NCBI GenBank assembly: GCA_015680685.1
Contig: MNCI01022113.1
Location: forward strand, 192,945 to 256,944
Source: Gnetum montanum
Taxonomy: Eukaryota; Streptophyta; Gnetopsida; Gnetales; Gnetaceae
DNA length: 64,000 nucleotides
Direction of reading: 5' to 3'
Every line of letters begins with the position of its first letter. Within the stretch, counting starts at the first letter, position 1. Below are positions 56,337 through 64,000 of the stretch, piece after piece. The notes below the pieces were generated by a model that did not search any database, had not been told where the DNA came from, and saw nothing but the letters and a program-made list of their open reading frames with translations. Position numbers and translations under genes: made by a program.

Positions 56337-58320
56337 ATGAAAACTCATCCTCAAGTGAAGAAGAGGAGGAACAAGTTCTTTACAAAATATTGGGTAGGTA
56401 TGGAGTTATTGACTAACATACAAACTAACTCATATGGAACAGATAAACTCCTAAGTGTCCAAGTGTACATAGTTACAATATTTTATAAAATTGGATGTTC
56501 ATGATAAGATAAGTAAACACCTTGAATAAAACTAACAGCCAATGCCTCTTGGTAGTTGAAGAGCAAGAGAGGAGATCCAACGATCATGCATGATCCTCGT
56601 CGTGTGATACTACTGCATCATCCTTGGTGAATATAATTCCACTTCCAATCCATGCTTACCACTACAATCATAAAAAAATTATGAATTAGTATGCAGTGTG
56701 TAAGGCATAGTTGTTAAGTACCTTGTCTCATTGGTGGTTACACTCAGCTAGGTTATGATTGTGGTAGATTGATTCCTTTAGTAGTGTTAGCAGGAAGACT
56801 AACAAATAGGGTAACATGAATAAGCAATCCATTAAATTTAAAAAAGTTTAAACAGGATGAAATGCCTAAAGAGGGTTTAAGAATTCATGGTAATAAAAAC
56901 GAAAGTTCACTAAAAAATATTGTGAAGATGTGCACAATTGGATGTCACTGATGAGGTAAACGAAAGGACTTGATTGTAAGAATGTCTAAGGATAAAGGAC
57001 TTAACTAATTCAACCAAAAGATATGCAAGTGGGTCCTCCCCAAAGCAGGCACAGGCCTTTTATGCCCTTGCATAACTTCAAACCAAGGAGTCTATGGGCT
57101 CTGTGGATGATTAATGGTTATAGAAAGTTAAGTACAAAAATCTAGAAAAAACTACTTAAGAATTTTGACACATCAAACCAAGACATCAAATAAGAAGATG
57201 AAATTGACAATGAGGTGAGACATGGAAAGCATAGATGGATGAGAGAGAGTGGAATGGAGTTCCTGATTAAGGTCACATGAAGTCCCTTGTGAATTTTATG
57301 GTTAAATGACTTGATAAGATCCATCATTAGTTCAAACCAAAACAAACCATGTTCAGTGTCTTCACATCACCATTTTAAGACTAGTCCACCTTGCTAAGAT
57401 ACAAGAGTGCTCCCACAAAACAACCACTATTCCTTATTACAGAAAAAAAGACAAGTAGAAAGTGAGGGAGGGCCTTGGTTAGAGAGGACCTTCAAGCATG
57501 GGTAACATATCTTTTTTGTTCCATAACTAGTACTTGTAGCTCGTTTATTTTGTCTAAGAGGTGTGCTTTGAATTTTTTTTTATTTTTGATGATGAGAACC
57601 ACACCATGTAGAGACTTATTCAACTTCCTTTTATTAGTCAACACAGAATGATTAGCAATCCATGAAAACACACATTCACCTAGGCAAATAGAAAGGAACA
57701 AAGAATACCAAGTCCCCATGAAGTCACACCTTGTTCAAACCTTTGAATCCTTTCCAAATCTAGAAACTACCAAAGTCACAAATTTGTTAAAGTTTTATTA
57801 ATGAAAAAGGAATTGCACATTTTCAAAATAAGAAAAACCATAGAGTTTGTGGATGGGTGGATGTTATGGACTCATTTCCTATTGCATAAACAAGAAACCA
57901 TGTCCTTATTATTCATAACAAAATTCAAAGCTAGAATCTAGACACCAAAAATGAAATAACCAGATAGCACATGCCCACATCAATTAAATCACATTGTACC
58001 CAGTTGGCAATAAGACTCTTATTATTAAAACAAGATAAGAAAATCACATCATAATAAAGAAAAATATATAAGAAATTGTAAAATATTCAAGAAATAAGAA
58101 AATGTACTAACGATGTTGTAAAACAAAAACTTTGAAAAATTACTAATGTAAAAAACAAAAGGCGTAAAATAAAGAACATGTAAAACAAAAATATGAAAAA
58201 CTAAGGAGCTTCTTATATGGTTAACATGGATTACCATCTCTTTCATGACTAAGTTGAAAGGTGAAGATCTAAAATATTGAGCATCGTTGTCCATCTGATG
58301 AGGCATTTGTTGTATTAGTT
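56337..58320 (-). other. Copy E 3' non-coding block (no ORF2)
   Basis: The same ordered blocks as copy C: the TTACAAAATATTGGGTAGG block (56375), the leader-like block (56665-56765), the GTGGGTCCTCCCCAAAGCA block (57028), one stem-loop (57560-57605), a GTAAAA(A)CAAAA stretch (58090-58200) and a decayed polypurine-like motif (58231-58250). Confidence 0.65.
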
Positions 58321-59440
58321 AGCTTATGCTTGTGAAAAGGCTTGACTTGTTATATGTTAACTAGCCATTTTTTGTTTGGGCTCTCAAGTTTGTAGATCAT
58401 CATGGATCCAAAAGGAAAAGTTTCATAAATGATGTAAGGTCCTTCCCACAATGTTTGAAACTTAATTTGTTGAGATATATGTGTGGGATTCTAGTAGAGA
58501 ACCTTATCTCCTGGTTGAACTTTGACTTTTCTAATTTTAAGGTCATGGTGCTTTTTGTTGAATGCATTGTGAAACTCATTAGATGATAGGCCACCAATCA
58601 ATTTTTATCTAGCAAGTTGAGATTCATCAATCTTTCTTTTTGTGCTAGACTCAAGCCAAGGTCAAGGTTACAAGTTGTTGACAGTGTACGAAGCTTAGAT
58701 TGAATAGGAAGTGTTTGTAATTTTTCAAACATAATCTCATAGGGAGAGTAGCCTATAGGAAGTTTCCATGTTGAGAAATAGGCCCAAAGGGAATAATTGA
58801 GTTTCGTGCTCTAGTATTTCCTATATTTGATAACAATTCTTGTTAGAATCCTCGTGATTAACCTATTAGTAACCTCACCTTGACCATTGGCTTGGTAATG
58901 GTAGGGTGTTGTGAGTTTATGTTCAACCCCCAAGCATTGCATGAGCTTCCAAAAAATATTGCCTGTAAAGTGAGTTCCATTATCAAAAATTAATGCACAT
59001 GGCACACAAAACCTATTTACAACATTTTGTTGTACAAATCAAGCAGCAATAGAAGATGTATAGTTGATGATGGCTATTGCTTCTACCCATTTCATGCAAT
59101 AGTCAATAGCAACTATGATGTACACTTTTTCATTTGGTATTGATATGATGGGACCCATGAAATCAATGCCCTAGATGTTGAATGGTTCTAGTGATTGAAT
59201 CTATTGTTGAGGTTCTTCCATTCAAGTAGTCATTCCACCATCTCGTTTGCATGGTTCACAAGAGTAGACATAATGATGAGCATCTCTAAACATTATTGGC
59301 CAATAGTACCTTGCCATCAAGATTTTAATGGCCATGTATCTCCCAACATAGTGGCCTCCATAAGGACCTTCATGAGCATCCTGGAGAATGCACAATTGAT
59401 TAGCATTAGGGACACACCATCAAACTAGGTTTTTGGCATA
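58321..59440 (-). pseudogene. Copy E integrase, decayed
   Basis: The zinc-binding region lies near 59430-59280. The core has FDNGTHFTGNIFWKLMQCLG at about 58985-58926, then PYHYQANGQGEVTNR, so the second Asp and the catalytic Glu are kept. The C-terminal part (a WNPTHIS-like SHTYIS segment) is near 58480. Several stops and shifts. The open piece 59005-58811 is the longest intact stretch of integrase core in the window. Confidence 0.85.
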
Positions 59441-61000
59441 TATCTTGTAGAGGTGTCCATTGATCTCCATGAAGCGTTTCAACTAGTGAAGAAACTATTG
59501 CTTCTTCCAATGGTCCAATCCTTATGGCATCTCTTGAGTGAGAAGATAGGTGAGAATTCCATCATACCATTTAGGTTCATTGGACAATTGTTTAGTTATA
59601 GCTTCAACAAAGAGGAGTTTTTCAGGAAATATATCAAATAGTGGGTTTTCCTCCTATTTTTTGTCCCATCGTAACCAAGACAAGTGGTTAGTAATCACAT
59701 TCTCAGTATCCTTTTGATCTACCATCATAAAATTGAATTCCTATAAAATCACCAGCCACTGTATAACACAGGGGCTCACTATTGGGTTGTTCATTAAAAA
59801 TTGGATGGCACTGTGGTCTGTGTGCACAAATAGCTTGTATCCAAGCACATATTGCTTGAACTTCTCTAGAGCAAAAACCACTACTATCAATTTTTTTCTA
59901 TGGTGATATAGTTCAATTGTGCATCCATAATTCTTTGACTAGTGTAGTGGATGTAGTATGGATGTTTCTTATTATCAATTGGCATAAGCACAACTTCCAA
60001 GGTGTAATTTGATGCATCCATCATGACATGAAATGGTCTAGACCAGTTAGGTGCTTGTAGGATTGGAGTTTCTACAAGTTTTTCCTTCAACTGTTGCAAT
60101 GCTTTTTCACATTCCACAGTTTAGAAAAATGGAGCATCTTTCTTTGTTAGCTCCACCAATGGCTTTGCGATCTTAGAGAAATTCTCTATGAATCGTCGGT
60201 AGTAGCCAGTATGTCCAAGGAATGAATGAACATATTTCACAATTTCTAGTTGGTGGATTATTCCTTGGATGACTCTTATTTTTTCAAGGTCTACATCAAT
60301 TCCTACTTATGATATTCTATGCCCCAATAAAATTCCTTCCTAGATCATTAGATGACTCTTTTGTCAATTGAACATGAGGTTTGTCTCAACACATCATTTT
60401 AATACTTGTTTAAGGTGGTCCAAGGCTTTCTCAAATGTATCTCCATAGGTGGAAAAGTCATTGATGAATATTTCCACACCTCTACCTATTTGTTGCTAAA
60501 AAATTCTTAAAATCAAGTGTTTGAATGTAGTAGGGGCATTGCATAAACCAAATGGCATCTTACGATGTACAAAAGTCCCCCAGGGACTTGTGAATATTGT
60601 CTTGGCTTAGTCCTTTGGTGCAATTTGAGTTTGGTTATAGCCACTATAACCATCTATAAAATTTTAGTAGTAATATCCAAATATTGTATCTAACACCCGG
60701 TCGACAAATGGCAATGGAAAATGATTCTTGAATGTTTCCATATTTAGTAGCTGAAAATCAATACAGACCCGCCACTTACCTCCTTTCTTTGGCACAATCA
60801 TGAGTGGACTAACCCACTCACTATCCACAATGGGATAAATGAACCCCATCTTGAGGAGTTATTTTATTTTCTATTTGACGATATACTTTAGTTTGGGGTT
60901 CAATTACTTCTGTGGTTATCTCTTTGGCTTCATGGCTAGATTAGTGTAGATGCAATGCTAGTATATCCTAGGATCAATCCCTATGAGTTTAGGATATGAC
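59441..61000 (-). pseudogene. Copy E reverse transcriptase and RNase H, decayed
   Basis: The start is near 60930 and GFIYPIVDSEWVSPLMIVPK is at 60846-60787. DGYSGYNQTQIAPKD and MPFGLCNAPTTF follow near 60640-60540. The catalytic motif near 60450-60470 reads FIND instead of FMDD: Met to Ile and the first Asp to Asn. RNase H has PNWSRPFHVMMDASNYTLEV at about 60050. Asn in place of the first catalytic Asp would disable polymerisation even without the stops. Confidence 0.87.
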
Positions 61001-62030
61001 CAGGAAAAATCTACTAACCATTTTTCAACCATATTCAATAACATCATTTTTTGCTATGAAGCAAGATTTGCATTAATTATGACTGGCTTCCCATTTTTTA
61101 AGAACATCTATTCCATTATGGCTTGTAGAGTTTTTAGTTCAAGTGGCTCTTGTCTAAAATTTTTAGGAATTTCCAACTCTTTCCAATAAGTATCATAATT
61201 TGCATAATCAGAGACTTGGTGGCAAACTTGCTCAAGTTCATTCATGCCTACAACATATGCACATGTCAGGCTCTTAGTCAATTCCATGTAAAGTGTACTA
61301 TTTTCAGAATTAGCGGTCAACCACTGGGTGACCTCCTATTTTGTGGCTATTGCATATAGACACCTTTGAATTTCTGCTTCTAGTACATACTACTTGCATG
61401 TAGAGATGGATGCTCATTTCACTACCTAGAGTTTTTGCACACAATTATACCTTGTAATGCTATACACGATGCATGGAACTTACTTCTTCTCAATTTTTCC
61501 AAATGTAAGTTATTTGGATATTTTTAGGGAAAGATCTCTGATGCCAATTCTTGCATCAACGATGCATAGCCATGCCCTTCCCATGATGATTGGAAGTCCG
61601 CTTTGTAGGTCTCCACCTTGATTACTAAGAAATTAGCAGGATAAGACCACCCATAAATAGTGGTCACAATGTCTTTCACTAGTCCCAATGGAATAGTGAT
61701 GGACTAGTCTACTAATTCTAATATGATATTGCTCTTTTTGAGAGGAGGTAGGTTTCATGCAATACACATTTCATGAGAGATCATGTTGACACCATAACTA
61801 GAATCAAGAAGAGCCTTGCATAGTTCATTCTGAGAAATCTACAAATAAATAAGAGGACTTCTAGGATTGGCTAATTTCCTGGGAAGGTTTCCAGCATGGA
61901 TCCAATCAGATATAGCATGAGAAGCATCACAGTATGGATCCTTGGTGATGTTTGGTTTGAAGGGAACTTGAAGGAATTTGATACAGAGGGAGATAGAGGA
62001 ACAAGGATGTCAATCATAGGTGTATTTGAG
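61001..62030 (-). pseudogene. Copy E protease and protease-RT linker
   Basis: The linker at 61320-61108 reads SLTCAYVVGMNELEQVCHQV. The protease C-terminal block lies at 61430-61640. The active site, about 61770-61800, reads LLDSSYGVN with Gly of the D-x-G replaced by Ser, as in copy A. Stops are present. Confidence 0.75.
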
Positions 62031-63042
62031 GGCTTAGGAAAATTGCATGATTAGAAGAAAGGTCTTTTCTTTAATCGAGTATCTAAATCACTTAGTAGTA
62101 GCATTGTGTTGTTATGGTTGAGCTAGTAGTTCATCCTATAGAGACAAAGTAGGTGGTAGTTGTGTGAGGGAGGAGGAATATGTGCAAGAATAGGAGAAGG
62201 AAGATGTGCAAGAATAGGAGGAGGATAAGGGTAAAAGATGGTATCTCTCCTTGCATGTGGAGAATGCATTCAATAATTATTACAAGGGTAGTAGTAAGGT
62301 TGGAAAGTAGAAACATGACTAGAAGAGTCACATGGAGATAAGGGTTGTTGAACGTAGTACCCAGTTGCATTAGGTTGTCTGTAAGGGTATTGCTGCCTTG
62401 GTGGTGCCAGTACCCATGACTATGGTTGTTGCCATTATTGATACTACTCATATGGTTGTGGTGGAGTTCCACTTGGATAATACTGTTGTTGATAGTAGAA
62501 CTACCTAGAATTGCATTGAGGATAAGGCAATCTTCTAGGTGTTTACCTTTGTGTTAGTTGTGGATTCAAAGTGTACATTCCAGACTCTTGTAAATGTGAT
62601 ACTATGGGGAAACATCCCTTAGGATGTTCATACTGGCAAACATCACATCCACCATGATCATCTAATTCAATTCCTACAACTTCTTCTATTCCAGTAATCT
62701 TGCCCTCACCTCTTTGATAGCCATGTTCAGCTTCCTTGTGCCTTCTATGCTCATGATCACTACCATGTTCTTTAGACTCTTCAGCAATTTTTAGGACAAC
62801 TTGAAATCTGCTATCCATGGAGTTCCATAACTGATCAACCTTGGTCATAATTTTAAATTGAAATTTTTGGAGTGACAAGGTTTTCCTATTCACCATCTCA
62901 TCAATTGTTGATTCTTTCTCACTGTCACAGAATCGAACCTTCCTCTTACGAATGGAAGGATCACAATTGTACTCATTTACACTTTATCTTTTTCTTAATC
63001 CATCCTCCTCTTTAGCTACCTACTTGATTAATATTTGGATCT
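62031..63042 (-). pseudogene. Copy E gag, C-terminal part only
   Basis: The block 62896-62543 reads MVNRKTLSLQKFQFKIMTKV, then the zinc motif CDVCQYEHPKGCF near 62647-62610, and the His/Asn/Pro-rich tail follows to about 62131. The N-terminal half of gag, the primer site and the 5' LTR are replaced at 63038-63042 by fragment F running the other way. Confidence 0.8.
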
Positions 63043-64000
63043 TTCCCTAGAGATATCTAAGGAAAATGCATTTGGAAAGATTGAGAAGAGACAAGTTCCA
63101 TACATCGCATACGATGATATAGGGTGCAATTGCATGCAAAAACTCTAGTTTATGAAACTAGCATCTATTTCTACATGCAAGTAATATGCACATGAAGAAA
63201 ATATTCAAAGGTGTTTGTACACAATAGCCACAAAACAAGAGGGCACCCAGTGGCTGGCTATTAATTCTTACAACAACATAATGTGCATGGAACCTACTGA
63301 GAGCCTAACATGTGCTTATTTCATAGGCATGGATGAACTAGAGTAAGTTCATCACCAACTCTCTAATAATGAAAATTATGATATCAATTGGGAAAGTTGG
63401 AGATTCCTAATAATTTCAAATAAGAGCCCCTAGAGTTGAAAACTCTACCTATTGACCTGGAACATGCATTGTTAAAAAATGGCAAGCTGGTTATACTTAA
63501 TATCAAACTTTCTCCCAAACAAAAAGCAAGACTATTGGAAGTGGTCAAAAGATGGCCAATAGCATTTCCTTGGTCATATCCTAAACTCATTGAAATTGAT
63601 CCACAGATATTCCAATAGCACATTTACATGGATCCATCCATAAAGCCAAGAAGGCAACCACAACAATGGTTGAATCTAAAATTGAAGCAAATCACCAAAG
63701 AGGAGATTAAGCAACTTCTTAAGGTAGGGTTCATCTACCCCATTGCAAATAGCAAGTGGGTTAGTCCACTCGTGATAGTGCCAAAGAGAGATGGTAAATG
63801 GCAAGTTTATATTGACTTCAGGCTATTAAACATGGCAGCATTCAAAGATCATTTTATTGACATTTTTTGATCAAGTGTTGGACATCATATATAGGCATTG
63901 CTATTATAGTTTTCTAGGATGGTTATAGTGGCTATAACCAAATCCAGATTGCACTAGAAGATTAGGCCAAAACAACATTCATGAGTCCTTGGGGGATCTT
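63043..64000 (+). pseudogene. Fragment F: protease end and RT of the same gypsy family, plus strand
   Basis: On the plus strand it reads KRQVPYIAYDDIG (protease end, 63108), TESLTCAYFIGMDELE (63296 onwards), then the RT N-terminus at 63628-63870 (EEIKQLLKVGFIYPIANSKW, VIVPKRDGKWQVYIDFRLLN). A frame shift near 63860 precedes the DQVLD and FLGWL-WL region. It continues past the window edge. It mirrors the minus-strand copy E at 60650-61500. Confidence 0.85.

Noticed and set aside
1-64000. CRISPR array, bacterial operon or phage signals
   Set aside because: The tandem repeats lack regular spacers, and the coding content is plant retrotransposon throughout.

Overview
The window is nuclear DNA of a seed plant with a large, repeat-filled genome. 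It is AT-rich, the recognisable coding sequence is almost entirely decayed retrotransposon, and the primer-binding sites match plant tRNAs. The species cannot be told; a gymnosperm or other very large genome would fit. No intact host gene, tRNA, rRNA or CRISPR array was found. There is one assembly gap (42954-43325).

Most of the window is one family of Ty3/gypsy elements, nearly all on the minus strand. The clade is probably Athila/Tat-like, because the primer-binding site reads TGGCGCCATTGCC and is tRNA-Asp-type. Five minus-strand copies and one plus-strand fragment are labelled here. Copy A (1-10989) has a 5' LTR, gag, protease, RT-RNase H, integrase, a long 3' non-coding block and an extra ORF (ORF2) that runs off the window. 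Copy B (about 25880-50975) also carries ORF2 but lacks RT and integrase, and is split by copies C and D. Copy C (31945-38976) has both LTRs and pol but no gag. Copy D (about 41037-50681) has gag and protease but no RT or integrase. Copy E (55488-63042) has gag, pol and a 3' LTR. Fragment F (63043-64000) is protease-RT on the plus strand, fused head to head to E. A truncated plus-strand LTR of the same family lies at 19837-20507.

Other elements are: a nearly full-length, dead Ty1/copia element (13481-18362); a fragment of a different gypsy pol (about 10990-11720); a decayed Merlin/ISXO2-type DDE transposase (about 22930-23735); a TG...CA element X of 3.4 kb with a perfect 5-bp target duplication (42615-46016), inserted in D and carrying pieces of a host-type BEACH-domain gene; probable tRNA-derived SINE heads (about 54815-54950 and 24098-24160); degenerate minisatellite (18770-21150, 25315-25520); and an unrecognised decayed coiled-coil gene (about 52440-54480).

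The order of events read from nesting is: B inserted first; C inserted into B's gag/protease region; D inserted into B's 5' LTR; X inserted into D. C lacks gag while B and D lack RT/integrase, so the copies together look like a mixed population that may have depended on proteins in trans. The most unusual signal is a short palindromic module that lies upstream of the TATA box in each LTR. A single sequence-matched copy of it recurs inside elements A and B, next to a TATA-like box and upstream of ORF2. This suggests an internal promoter for ORF2. Most differences between copies that I checked are C-to-T or G-to-A, many in CG or CHG contexts, as expected for long-methylated plant repeats.
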